Below are positions 41,161-50,512 of a DNA stretch of 64,000 nucleotides, in pieces. The stretch covers positions 58,475,369 to 58,539,368 of the forward strand of contig OX442314.1 of NCBI GenBank assembly GCA_949358305.1, in the 5' to 3' direction. A program made the position numbers and the translations under genes. The stretch's first letter is position 1, and each line of letters opens with the position of its first letter. This DNA is from Strigamia acuminata. Taxonomy: Eukaryota; Arthropoda; Chilopoda; Geophilomorpha; Linotaeniidae. The notes under the pieces were generated by a model that saw only the letters and a list, made by a program, of their open reading frames with translations, was not told the origin of the DNA and searched no databases.

Positions 41161-41786
41161 ACCAAGGAGGGACTGAACCACACCAGCCACGAGAGTGTCT
41201 GGTCGCGTTGGCAATACCAATAACTGGCGAGGTCGCCCTGAAGTCTGAAGGGATTTGAGCCGACCCGTTGGGCCGTGCTGCAAGGCACGGCGTGATGTAC
41301 AGCTAACCGACCACACTGCCCATGTGACCCTCGGCCATGTGGTGAGCAGTAGGTCTGGGTTGGGTTGCTGAAAGGCAACTCAACATCCAAGGTGATAACA
41401 CGACGACACACTAACCCCTAGTCAACCAAGGCAATAAAGAATCAATCCTAAAATGTGTGTCTCTGTGTTTTCTCCGCCACTCACACTACCACTCTCGTCG
41501 CTATTGTGGTGTTGTTTATAAATAAAGAGTCTTAGTTAAATACTTCTGTCTTTACTGCTGGGGAAAACACGTTACACCGGCGGTATTTTAACATGATACA
41601 TTTTTTATTTCTGTTTTATTTAGTTAAAAAAATCTCAATGAATTCAAAAATCTGGTCAGTTATTGAAAATTATAAATATTTTCAACCAACAGTGTGGTTG
41701 GCTACACCTGCACAATGCACTTCCGGAGCTGACCGTGGGCCCCGGAGTAGGTTACTCATCATCAACCAAACCAAGACAATAACTTC

Positions 41787-43178
41787 TCAATTTCTCATTA
41801 AATTCCTCCGTCTGAATGAAATGTCGACTTTTAGCGCAAACTTTTTTTTTTCCAAATATTTCTTGAAAATCGCCATCTCATGTTCTGAAGTGATGCTCAG
41901 TTTTGCCACCTCCTCCAGCAAATCCCAATTCAATTTGGTGGCCATGTTGTTCTTAATGCACCTGGTCAGCAATACTCGCTGACTGACGGCACCGCGCAAC
42001 AATAGCATTATAATTCGGATATCCTGCGCGCAAATATCCGTCCCAAAATCGGCGAAAAACAATGAAAAATTCTCTTCCAAAACCTGGGCGCACGAACAAG
42101 TTTTCAGTTCGGTCGGAGCATTTGTCAATAAATCCGTCAAACAGTCTTTGACCGCAACAACGTTGACACATTTTTTCCGATAACTCACTTCAACCAACAC
42201 ATCAAGCGTACATTGTAGATCGTCACTCGTAAATTGTTTCAACACGTGATTGACTGTCGGAGTGAAAAACTCGACAAGCAGAAAATCGAACAGGAAAATG
42301 GCGTAAAGTTGCGATGTGACACCCGAAGACAAAACCGCATCGACTTGTTGGTCGTTTAATTGGGAGAGTACGAACCAGACGGTCGGAATTCCGCGAATCG
42401 GGCCCTCGCCTTCGCTTAACTGATCCTGATCTTCGAATATGTTGTCGATTAAACTTTCGAAGACACTTTCCGGTTGGAGGAATTGGACGAGTAGATCGTT
42501 TCTCTCGTCGTCTGTCATTAGTGTCCAGAAATACTCGACCGCGCTTTTGTTGTCGTAATCCACGGAAGTCGCACACATTTCGGATTTGGTGTCAGGACTT
42601 ATGTGACTCGAGTCGATTCCGAACGAATGTCCCTTCCAAAAGCGTCGCATATGGCTTTTTAAACAAACGAGGTGCGGAACGGTGCCTTCGAAAAGTCGTT
42701 TTAAATCGTGCGAATGTTCGTCCCAAAGATCTTTCACTCGATCTTGCAAACAAAACACGCAAGAAATGTCGAATTTTTGCTCCACCGACAAATCTTCCGA
42801 TTGCGAAAGAATTCGCGCTGATTGGGTCACGTCCAGTCGTCCATTCACCCTCCAGCGGGTGCACTTTGTTATGTTTTTTATTAATTGAGGTGTGAGAAGG
42901 TCAAGCACGTAGTCCGTTAAGTAGTTGCACCAATTCGAAAATTCGTTTCTAACGTGTCTGATAAAAAGGTGCAACGACGGTTTGAAATATTTTGGAATGG
43001 CCAAAACGTCCACTTGATTACAAATGTCAATTTTAATTGTCGACCAATTATCGCACAATGTATCTTCTACATCCCAGTCGTCGTCATTTAGAGTGTTTAT
43101 GTAATTTCTCCATAAATGAACCGCAATTTCGACGGACGCAATGTGCCGGAAGCTTGGCACGTCCAAAATAAATTTCAT
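41787..43178 (-). CDS. Long helical MSN-related protein F, possibly truncated
   Basis: The frame is open from 43214; the likely start is ATG 43178 (MKFILDVPSFRHIASVEIAV), giving about 463 residues. The first 280 residues are unique here: SVEIAVHLWRNYINTL, a Cys-containing segment (KFDISCVFCLQDRVKDLW), and AVEYFWTLMTDDERNDLL. From about residue 300 (LNDQQVDAVLSSGVTSQLY) it is collinear with MSN gene B. The match stops at MAIFKKYLEKKKFAL in a homopolymer (41843-41852); another frame just after reads TEEFNEKLRSYCLGL, which resembles the repeat near the end of gene B, so a frameshift and an internal deletion are likely. It lacks the SUMO-interaction-like N-terminus. I recall similar all-helical proteins as multigene families in spiders. 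Function unknown. Confidence 0.55.
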   Translation of the reverse strand: MKFILDVPSFRHIASVEIAVHLWRNYINTLNDDDWDVEDTLCDNWSTIKIDICNQVDVLAIPKYFKPSLHLFIRHVRNEFSNWCNYLTDYVLDLLTPQLIKNITKCTRWRVNGRLDVTQSARILSQSEDLSVEQKFDISCVFCLQDRVKDLWDEHSHDLKRLFEGTVPHLVCLKSHMRRFWKGHSFGIDSSHISPDTKSEMCATSVDYDNKSAVEYFWTLMTDDERNDLLVQFLQPESVFESLIDNIFEDQDQLSEGEGPIRGIPTVWFVLSQLNDQQVDAVLSSGVTSQLYAIFLFDFLLVEFFTPTVNHVLKQFTSDDLQCTLDVLVEVSYRKKCVNVVAVKDCLTDLLTNAPTELKTCSCAQVLEENFSLFFADFGTDICAQDIRIIMLLLRGAVSQRVLLTRCIKNNMATKLNWDLLEEVAKLSITSEHEMAIFKKYLEKKKFALKVDISFRRRNLMRN

Positions 43179-43250
43179 GGCTATAGGATTGTGAGGGAAT
43201 GACAAAGTAATCAATTCTATGTCTTATATATCTCTCCCTGTGAATACGTT

Positions 43251-43278
43251 GTAAGAACGTCCCCCCGGACGTCCTTAC
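43251..43278. promoter_or_regulatory. Inverted repeat upstream of gene F
   Basis: GTAAGAACGTCC, a CCCC loop and GGACGTCCTTAC form a 12-bp stem with one mismatch, 73 bp before the ATG of gene F. A regulatory role is possible but not shown. Confidence 0.45.
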
Positions 43279-43435
43279 GACGTTTAATAAGCCGCACGAT
43301 ATTCAAAGAAAGTTTCAAATAATGATGAAAATGCCAAAATATTTTATTTTTATTTGCTGCGTCGGTAATTTATTCAATCAATGTGACTAAATCGATTGTT
43401 CTGTGGTGACAGAGCAGTTTTCACTCATTGCAAAC

Positions 43436-43618
43436 ACCGTAGTTATGTACGAGTGCAGCATTTACTAGTTCGCACATTTTGTGTAATGAAATCGTATTGT
43501 TAGACTGCATTCCAATTTATGAGTGTAGCATTTACTAGACACCACATTGTTTGTCCAGTATTGGTACTGTAAGACTGCATTTAAATCTAGAAGTGCAGCA
43601 TTTTCTAAACTGCAGATA
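43436..43618 (+). repeat. Hairpin units of the dispersed structured repeat, copy 3
   Basis: Three units with TTGTTAGACTGCATTC or a variant, a loop, and GAGTGTAGCATTTACTA or GTGCAGCATTT. The 5' block seen at 12, 23 and 62 kb is absent. Spacing of about 60 bp. Confidence 0.5.
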
Positions 43619-43740
43619 ATGTGCACAGTAATGGTGCAATACGACAGCAATTTTTGAAATGGAGCACTGTCAATCCTTTGGAAATGGGGAATGCAAAAGT
43701 AAAGAAAAGAAAAACACAACACATAATGTTCCATTTGGAG

Positions 43741-44247
43741 CTAATTGTCCTCTTTGTCGAATGGCAACAGTTCCTTGTGCATAATTTCATAAAGAATGCG
43801 GTGTCGAAGATGTATTGGGTGGGCGTGGTGCATCACATCCCGGTCTATCATGTATCGGCGCACAAAATAAAGTATGGTGGGCCCGCAACTATCTTCGTCA
43901 AGTTGTTGCATGCGGGGTGGGTCCCAAAGAGCTAATCCTCTTGGAAAATGGAGCCCAACACCCACAAAGCAATTGTGGATCTGTTTCCACGCCGGACAAT
44001 TAAGGTTAAGGGTTTCGCTGGGGTCATACAGCGTTACCTGGGCTGGGAAAAAACGCCAATCCAACACAAATAATTGCCAATGTTCATGGGCGGGTATGGG
44101 CATTACCAAAATGCTCTTCCCGTAATGATGATGAGTTCTTCTTAACCAGGCGACCGCTTTTGGAAATTGGTCGGGGTCCATCATCATTTCCATCATTTCA
44201 ACACGGAAGACGCACATCTTTTTATACTTTTCGGCAATCATCTCCAA
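43741..44247 (-). CDS. Ulp1-like (C48) cysteine protease domain
   Basis: A 168-residue frame carrying the full catalytic set of SUMO/Ubl-specific proteases: H56-W57 in HEHWQLFVLDWR, D75 in TLYDPSETL, and QLDEDSCGPTILYFVRRY with Q115 and nucleophile C121 in the expected Q-x5-C spacing. Such domains process SUMO or related modifiers; transposon-borne versions are common in invertebrates. The frame is uninterrupted, but the N-terminus (MEMIAEKYKKMCVF) is an odd start, and an upstream exon may exist. It lies directly downstream of a decayed gag. Function as an active protease is plausible from the residues only. Confidence 0.7.
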   Translation of the reverse strand: MEMIAEKYKKMCVFRVEMMEMMMDPDQFPKAVAWLRRTHHHYGKSILVMPIPAHEHWQLFVLDWRFFPAQVTLYDPSETLNLNCPAWKQIHNCFVGVGLHFPRGLALWDPPRMQQLDEDSCGPTILYFVRRYMIDRDVMHHAHPIHLRHRILYEIMHKELLPFDKEDN

Positions 44248-44263
44248 GTAACAATTGATAATA

Positions 44264-44970
44264 CTAGTATGAACCCCTTACGTCTTGGTGCCAAATGTCC
44301 GCAACGATTTGATTTCCAGTATATGCATCTTTTTCGCCAGCAGTGGTCAGCTTTCGACGACAGTCTAAAATTTGTGCCTTTTCTGTCAACTCAGCAACTG
44401 ACGAATAGGAGTGGGCAGCCAGAGGGTTTGCCCAAACATCTGATGTAATGCCCGCAAGAATGAGAAATGCGCTCATCCGTCGAGAGTTTGTATGGCGCCT
44501 TTTCTAACATTGCATTTTTGTCATAGATGTAATTGTTTCAGACGGTGAGAGCTGGCGTGCAGCTTGATAAGTGAAAAAGTCCTGCAGTTGCATTCGATGT
44601 TTAAAACGGTTGCAAATTTCGTTTTTCCATAGGTCCCATGTTGAAATCGTTTTTCCACATGTTTTCTGCCAATTTGATGCTTGACCTCCAAGTCGAGTTG
44701 CAGAATTCAACATCGTGAGAGGTGGCGTCCAGTTTGCAGAGTGGACACTCGTTCAACCTCTTTGATCCATTCAGTAACGTTGTCATGTTTTTCTCCGTTA
44801 AAACAATGAATCGCTTTTGCCGTATCCATCGTGGAATGAATTTGAATAGGATTCGAAATGTTGAGCTGGGCAGCAGCAAGTTTTTGGTTGGCCAAACTCG
44901 TCAACAGATCGTTGGGCGTCGTGGGTGGTAGTGGGTTGGAAAATTTTGCCAAATTTTCAACAATCTTCAA
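44264..44970 (-). pseudogene. Decayed Ty3/Gypsy gag
   Basis: Across three frames: AIHCFNGEKHDNVTEWIKEV near 44830-44770, then LGGQASNWQKTCGKTISTWD and LWKNEICNRFKHRMQLQDF near 44700-44590, then GITSDVWANPLAAHSYSS with AQILDCRRKLT near 44450-44350. This is the order of a Gypsy capsid domain (F.G....W, L.G.A..W, tW..wk.....F). At least two frame changes. No zinc knuckle was seen. Confidence 0.65.
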
Positions 44971-45218
44971 TCAATTGGTTCCTTTTTATGTTTTCCGTTT
45001 GTGTCTATATTTCGAGAGTTGCACTCATTTCTGATAGCATCAACAGTCATTAGGTTCAAAACGTTTTCATCAGTAGAAAGAAAAATTCCATGCGTAGCAG
45101 AAGCCATTTTTGGAAAGAAAAATACAAATTTTGTAATAAAATATCCTACTTTTCAGTGCTCGTCGTTTACACTGGTCGGTTTTGGTTTCACTTTCTCACA
45201 AACACAACTTTGGCCGGG

Positions 45219-45627
45219 ATAGAGCAAAATTTTCAATTACAAAGTTGTAGAGCACCATCAAATTAGTACTATCCAACTTATCTTACAAGTTAGTCACCTC
45301 AAGTTAAATGTTTTTTTTTTTAAAAAAAAGGAAAACAAATCAGCAAATTGAAATTTTTTATTCTTAGAAAATAAAATAAAAAGGCATTAAAAAAATACAG
45401 TTGTTTTTCTTGTTTACTTGCATAATAATGCAAATTTGAATACATTTATTGAAGAAATTCAGTACTTTTGCAGTAAAAATTTATTTTTTGCCAAAATCGC
45501 TGGCTTTATTTCAGCTGATTTGTTTTGATTTTAAAATGAAAAAGTTAACTTAAGGTGACTAAGATAAGTTGGATAGTACTAATTTGATGGTGCTCTACAA
45601 CTTTGCAATTGGAAATTTTGCTCTATC
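45219..45627. mobile_element. MITE-like element with about 85-bp terminal inverted repeats
   Basis: The left arm (45219-45306, ATAGAGCAAAATTTTCAATT onward, including GAGCACCATCAAATTAGTAC) is repeated inverted at 45543-45627 with few mismatches. The roughly 235 bp between are AT-rich with no ORF. The ends read GATAGAGC... and ...GCTCTATC. No clear target duplication was found. Confidence 0.75.
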
Positions 45628-45802
45628 TTGACCAGATAACGAGTTAGCGAATGAAAAGTGCATTGTTGCATGTCTGGCATGAAATTTGATTAAACCATTG
45701 GATTCGTCATCCCTACTTTGCTACAGGCTAGTCTGCTTGGTTTTTTAAAAAAACATATACTTATTCTGGAAATTGACTGGGCATCTTAAACGAAACACCC
45801 TG

Positions 45803-45980
45803 TATATTGGCGCAACATTGGCGTTTTCTTACATCTTGACATTGGCCCAATATTGGGACACAATATTGGGCCAATTTGGTGTTTTCTTACAGCTTGACAT
45901 TGGCCCAATATCGGCGACATTATTGGGCCAATACTTGGAACCAACATTGGTCCAATATATGGTCCAATACATTGGTCCAA
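45803..45980. repeat. Array of ATTGGCCCAATAT palindromic units
   Basis: Repeated TTGG(C/T)CCAATAT motifs, including a perfect 15-bp inverted pair ATTGGCCCAATATTG / CAATATTGGGCCAAT (45842-45876) around a 5-bp centre, a degenerate copy at 45898-45932 and further half-units to 45980. Contains the CCAAT-type core but in a dense palindromic array. Confidence 0.6.
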
Positions 45981-46466
45981 TATATGCGATAAAAATTAAT
46001 TCCATGAAAAATTTCTTATAATTTTCTTAGAAATCATCAGAAAAGACCTTGTTTAACCTTTGTGAAACTCAAACATTAGAGTATTCATGCACAGCCACAA
46101 TATAAAAGCAGAGCAAAATTTGCAGAAGGCAGTTATACAAACTCCCATCAATGGCAATGGTGTTCCACACACGCCGAATGTCGAATGGAAAAGACATCTA
46201 AAGTGTCATTACCTGTCAAATTATGTGTGTTTCTTAAAGAGAAACTATAAAAAATCTGAAATCCAGTCAATTCATAAAGGTTTAATTTATTAAATATACA
46301 AAATTCAACAATACAATTACAAAGTTATTGCTTTTATAAATCGCTTTCATCAGATGAATCTGTCTCACTTGACTACTCACTGACTTCATACTCACTGCCA
46401 GATAAATTAAATGATTGCTCACTGTCATCTGCCTCTAACTTGTAAGTTCACACTCTCAAAGATGAA

Positions 46467-47639
46467 CTATGATTCGTCCAAGTCTAAGTCGACTTCTGTA
46501 ATATTTCTCTCAGGTCTGCCTTCAAACAAAACCTCAACTTCAACTTGCTCTTCAACTAAATCCTCAATTGACAATTCTGATAGCCGAGGCCGAACTTTCC
46601 TTTCGTTTCTCTCCAATTCCAAAATACTCGCCATCCCAGGCTTGGCAATCGCTATCGCGTGCTTAATTCCATCCAAGTGCTGCTTGTAAGGAATCGGACC
46701 GCTCAAAGTCACCTTATTCGGATCCAAATTAGCTTTCTTAACGTGCGCCGCGCTCTCCAAGTGCTGTTCGTGCGGTCTTTCACCGCTAAACTTCTTATCG
46801 CACACCAAACAGGAAAAGGGAAACGGTAAACTCGCGTCTGCCATTGAAATCGAACTCTCCGTCGCCTCGTTTTCAATCCCGCTTAGAGTTTTCATAATCA
46901 CTTTTCGCAAATGCAGCGCGCTGGCCAAATGCTGGTTGTACGGCTCTTTGCCGTTGAATTTTTTGTCGCAAGTGTCGCAAGCGAACGGGAAGGTGTCTTC
47001 CAGCAAATTCTGCGCTTTTTTTAAGTACAGCGCGCTGGCCAAATGCTGGTCGTACGGCTCTTTGCCGTTGAATTTCTTGGCGCAAGTTTCGCAGGCGAAT
47101 GGAAATGCACCGTCGACGCGCTTTTCAACGTGCGGTTTGTTCTGCGTTTTTTTCACGTGTTCTGCGCTGTTGAGATGTTGTTGGTGAGGCTCTTTGCCGG
47201 TGAGATTCTTGTTGCAAGCTGTACAGGCGAAGGGAAACAGGTCGTCGATGTTGACGGATCCTTCGATCGTGTTCGGTTCTAGCGATCGAATCGCTTTGAG
47301 TTTCTTTTGGTGCTTCGAGCCTACGAGATGTTGCTGAAATGCGACTGCTCCCGTAGTAAACGTCTTGCAAATCAGGCATTTGAAATTGTTGACATCGTTA
47401 ATCAAATTGTCTAAGCAACGCCGCTTACTCATCATCGTCACGTTCTCCTCGCCCGCCGCCACAGTTGCAAATATGCTGGTTAAGCTGTCTGAGGGCTCCT
47501 CCTCTGCCTTCCTCTTGACGGCTACCCTTCGATTGGCAAGTGCGCTCGGCGCAACCTCGTGGGCCAGGTTATGTGGCGTAGTCAAGCTAGCCATCAGCTT
47601 GGATCGCTTGCGTAATCCTTTAACAATTGTAGCTTGCAT
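46467..47639 (-). CDS. Zinc-finger protein with matrin/U1-type C2H2 fingers
   Basis: An intact, intronless 390-residue frame from ATG 47639. A basic N-terminus (GLRKRSKL; AVKRKAEEE) precedes at least five fingers of the C-x2-C-x12-H-x5-H type (zf-met/JAZ class). The first is CLICKTFTTGAVAFQQHL and the others have the spacer FNGKEPY.QHLASA. The third finger has Tyr for the last His (LASALY), and a last partial unit (PIPYKQHLDGIKH) lacks its cysteines. The C-terminus is acidic (EEQVEVEVLFEG, DLDLDES). Such fingers bind double-stranded or structured RNA. The repeats look recently duplicated. It has its own TATA box and an AATAAA near 46284-46289. A real gene is likely; orthologue not identified. 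Confidence 0.75.
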   Translation of the reverse strand: MQATIVKGLRKRSKLMASLTTPHNLAHEVAPSALANRRVAVKRKAEEEPSDSLTSIFATVAAGEENVTMMSKRRCLDNLINDVNNFKCLICKTFTTGAVAFQQHLVGSKHQKKLKAIRSLEPNTIEGSVNIDDLFPFACTACNKNLTGKEPHQQHLNSAEHVKKTQNKPHVEKRVDGAFPFACETCAKKFNGKEPYDQHLASALYLKKAQNLLEDTFPFACDTCDKKFNGKEPYNQHLASALHLRKVIMKTLSGIENEATESSISMADASLPFPFSCLVCDKKFSGERPHEQHLESAAHVKKANLDPNKVTLSGPIPYKQHLDGIKHAIAIAKPGMASILELERNERKVRPRLSELSIEDLVEEQVEVEVLFEGRPERNITEVDLDLDES

Positions 47640-47694
47640 GTCACCGGTTGGACTTCGAACGAGAATGAGAATGAAAATCTGCAGTTCCAGTGGT

Positions 47695-47703
47695 CTTTAT
47701 ATA
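47695..47703 (-). promoter_or_regulatory. TATA box of the zinc-finger gene
   Basis: TATATAAAG on the minus strand, 56 nt upstream of ATG 47639, which would place the transcription start near 47668 with a short 5' UTR. Confidence 0.65.
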
Positions 47704-47768
47704 CCACCAAAAAGGGCACGTCGTATGTACGAATCGTGTCACGTCGCGTGTACGAATCGTGTTACGCA

Positions 47769-47784
47769 TACGCGACGTCGCGTA
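47769..47784. promoter_or_regulatory. Perfect 16-bp palindrome TACGCGACGTCGCGTA
   Basis: A perfect palindrome with GACGTC (CRE-like core), 66 bp upstream of the TATA box. A related half-site (CACGTCGCGTG) and two copies of GTACGAATCGTGT lie between it and the TATA box (47725-47765). It is probably an operator-type element of the zinc-finger gene. Confidence 0.6.
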
Positions 47785-48128
47785 TAGGAATGACTTCGTA
47801 ATCGGCAGCGACTACGATGATTGTTTACTACTGCAGGTTCTATCAGTTTATTGCGGTTTAGTGAGCATTTATTTTGCAAGAGTGGCCATTAAAGTTTTTC
47901 TTGCATGGTTTGAGCGCGGAGAAGAAAAGGAGGGTCGTGTCTGAAAATTTCACAGAGGCAAATTTCCATTAAATTAAATTTAAATTAAATTGAATTTACC
48001 GCTATTTACTAACAGCACCATCTATTGACAAAATTGATTATTTATTTAACTAAAGTTCCTGACTGTCATATATTGTAGGAGATGACGTTGTTTTTCAGCT
48101 CTGGATTCGTTGATTTCTGACCACAAAC

Positions 48129-48751
48129 TGTGAGTGTTCGGACGGACGCCACGTGGTCGGGGGAGAGCCACGGAGGCGCTGGACGCAACACACACGATAA
48201 AACAAACCACGAAATACACGGAGACACAATATAGTTTTAGTTATGGCTTTATTGGATGTCTAGGGGTATGATTGTAGTGTCCCATAGTGTATTTCCCAAG
48301 GCGGCGGTTCCTTCGAACCGTCCCTAATCAGACCGCGTGGCACGGCGGCCATCGGCCGCCATGACACACGAGGTCGGTAATCGGTTTTGGGCCACGCCGC
48401 CGAAGTTACGGTTAACGTCCGGCGGACGTGGCGCAACTGGACGCTCAGGTCCCGGCGGGCGATATCATCGCCACGCCGATAGTTTGGGTTATCTCAATAG
48501 CCAGTTTCGGAGGCGGTCGCAACACGACCGTTCGCCTTGCTGGTTGATCAACAACTCTCTTGTCCCTACGGGGACCAACCACTTCCGGAAGGGCGACTTC
48601 CGGGGCCTGATCCTGCTTGACCAAAGGCCCGCAGCTCCACCTGGTTGCGGAGGACCGCAACAGGCTGCGCGAGATACGAGAGGCGCTGGAGCTGCGCCAA
48701 GTGCATTGCCGTTGCAGTGCAGCGACCCGTGCGCAGGGGCAGCTGGTCACA
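48129..48751 (-). repeat. 3' LTR of the Gypsy element
   Basis: 623 bp, TGTGAG...GTCACA. It holds perfect hairpins at 48305-48320 (CGGTTC/GAACCG), 48344-48360 (GGCGGCC/GGCCGCC), 48391-48432 (GCCACG/CGTGGC enclosing CCGCCG/CGGCGG), 48562-48575, 48585-48603 and 48644-48661 (GTTGCGG/CCGCAAC). A minus-strand AATAAAG lies near 48248-48254. Confidence 0.95.
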
Positions 48752-48764
48752 TTTCCCCCCCCTG
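48752..48764 (-). promoter_or_regulatory. Polypurine tract of the Gypsy element
   Basis: The minus strand reads CAGGGGGGGGAAA directly before the 3' LTR TGTGAC. This is the plus-strand DNA priming site. A near-identical copy (AGGGGGGGGAAGTGAC) lies just upstream of gag near 56196-56209. Confidence 0.9.
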
Positions 48765-49246
48765 GAAAAAGGTAAGTACGAGGGGGTACAACGCAATCAC
48801 TGAAGTGGTTGTTGAAAGTTAACACATCGCATTACTTTTCTTTTTTCAGTTTATCAGATGACCATATTTCGGACGAGCCATCAGCTAGAACGAAGATCAC
48901 CGGTAGGAATGCACTTGGGAAAATAACAACACTACAAAGGAACACATACACACTTACCCCCAGGATGGAAAACTTGTACAATTTAAACACTATTGAAAAA
49001 TAAAAATGTAAAATAACACTTGTAATTTAAAAATATATATGAATAAAAAACACTTTTTGAACTTTAAAATCTAACATTTGTAGTTATTGAATCCATTTAA
49101 CATTAAAAGGTAAGTATGCTAATTTTAACACTTTGGAATAATTAATAATAAAAAAAACTTGTTTTGACAATAAAAAAATTATTTCTGGCACTATAAAAGT
49201 CTTAACAGGCTTGGCCAAAATCTCCTTTAAAACGACGGCGAAAACT

Positions 49247-50512
49247 TCACTGCAGCGATTTCCCCGGTGTGGGTGGCGTATCGTCGGTTTTTGGCTCTTC
49301 TTCAGTTTTGTCGTCGACGAATTCTTCTGCTAGCTTCTTGCGTGACTTCTTATTCGACTTCTTTTTCACGGCGGTAGCTTTGGGCTCGGGAACGACTGGC
49401 GGTGGTGGTGGCGGTGTGTGCGACTCCTCGTTCGGTGCGCCGTCAATCTGCATCGCGGTCTCGATCGTTGCTTCGGTGGTGACTACATTGTTGTCGCAAA
49501 CTGGTGGAGGATCCGCGAATCCCTGGAACACGACGTTCGTCGGGCGTTCTCCAACCATCGGCGGCATAATGACAGCCGGCGTCGCCGCTGTATTGGCACC
49601 AAACATCGTTTGCGGTAGTTGGCAGGCCGCTGGAAAAGCGATTGCGGCCGCCGTGGCTTTGGTCGGGATCAGGTTCACAATACCTTGGATTGGTTGAGGA
49701 CCGTACTGTCCCGCCCAAGCTGTTCGTAGCTCATCGGGAGTTTTTTCCGTTTGAGCTGGGATTTTCTTAACGAGTGCGCGTGGCGCATTCGATGTGATTG
49801 TGGCCGATGGCGCAGTCAATTGCTGATGAGCCGCTTTCTCGGCGTCTCTTTTTGCCATTCGGTCCCTATGGTCCGCGTGTTTTTTCGCTCTGTACCGAAT
49901 TTTTGCTTCGGTATTCACGCTTCGTTCACTCAACGTGGGATTTTCGATCGCCACGAGCCGTCTCATTTCCAGCAATTTCTCCGAAATGTTTGGACGGGCG
50001 GTCGGTGGTTGGTGAGGAGCTTGGGCGACGGTACTTTGTACGGTCGCTTTTGTCTCCTCGGCAGCCTTCTTTTTAAGCACAAATGGCTTATGTGGCGGAC
50101 GAAGAACCTTCTGCGACGTCGTCGCTGCGGGTTTCTTCGTAGAGATATTAGTAGAGGCAGTCGGCGGCGGTTGAGAGCGTACGCTCTTCGTTGCCGTTTT
50201 CTGTCTTTTCTTTGGGGGTTCCGTCGGTGTGGCATTCGCCACACGCGCTTGTTCCCTGTCTGCGATTTCCTTCTCGCGTTCTGCGCGCGATCGGACGCGC
50301 ATCCAGTTAATATGTCGGTGGTGCAGCGGAATCGGCTGACCGGGCAGCGTCATGAACATGACAAACCATTCCTCGAGTGGTTGGTCCGCCAGAACGATTT
50401 CGTCTCCGCCGCAGTTCATGCACGGGATCCGCGATAGATTCCACAGCGTGATGTAGCCGAAGCCGTTACAGATTGGGCACTGAACCCATTCGTTGTTTCG
50501 GTGATTTTCCAT
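49247..50512 (-). CDS. Gypsy ORF3, DnaJ-like zinc motif and basic Pro/Ala-rich protein
   Basis: 421 residues downstream of pol, on the same strand, in the position where errantiviruses carry env. It shows no signal peptide or membrane segment, so it is not an envelope. Residues about 10-40 have WVQCPICNGFGYITLWNLSR and PCMNCGGDEIVL: two CxxC knuckles, the first CxxCxGxG-like as in DnaJ zinc domains. Then come an Arg-rich segment, a nuclear-localisation-like PPKKRQKTATKSVR, a long disordered Ala/Thr/Pro region, PPPPPPVVPEP and a Lys-rich then acidic C-terminus (KKKSNKKSRKKLAEEF). It looks like a nucleic-acid-binding accessory protein. The same start is found in the truncated copy at 9.65 kb. 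I know no named family with this architecture. Confidence 0.75.
   Translation of the reverse strand: MENHRNNEWVQCPICNGFGYITLWNLSRIPCMNCGGDEIVLADQPLEEWFVMFMTLPGQPIPLHHRHINWMRVRSRAEREKEIADREQARVANATPTEPPKKRQKTATKSVRSQPPPTASTNISTKKPAATTSQKVLRPPHKPFVLKKKAAEETKATVQSTVAQAPHQPPTARPNISEKLLEMRRLVAIENPTLSERSVNTEAKIRYRAKKHADHRDRMAKRDAEKAAHQQLTAPSATITSNAPRALVKKIPAQTEKTPDELRTAWAGQYGPQPIQGIVNLIPTKATAAAIAFPAACQLPQTMFGANTAATPAVIMPPMVGERPTNVVFQGFADPPPVCDNNVVTTEATIETAMQIDGAPNEESHTPPPPPPVVPEPKATAVKKKSNKKSRKKLAEEFVDDKTEEEPKTDDTPPTPGKSLQ

Noticed and set aside
42521-42895. Plus-strand 124-codon frame opposite gene F
   Set aside because: Antisense shadow; the minus strand has homology to gene B.
48337-48822. Long plus-strand open frame in the LTR (161 codons), repeated at 58498
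   Set aside because: It lies wholly in the LTR opposite to the element's direction, has arginine/alanine-rich shadow composition and ends in unrelated sequence at each copy.
49269-50437. Long plus-strand frames opposite ORF3 (142 and 228 codons)
   Set aside because: Antisense shadows of the GC-rich ORF3; no domain and no conservation in the decayed copy.
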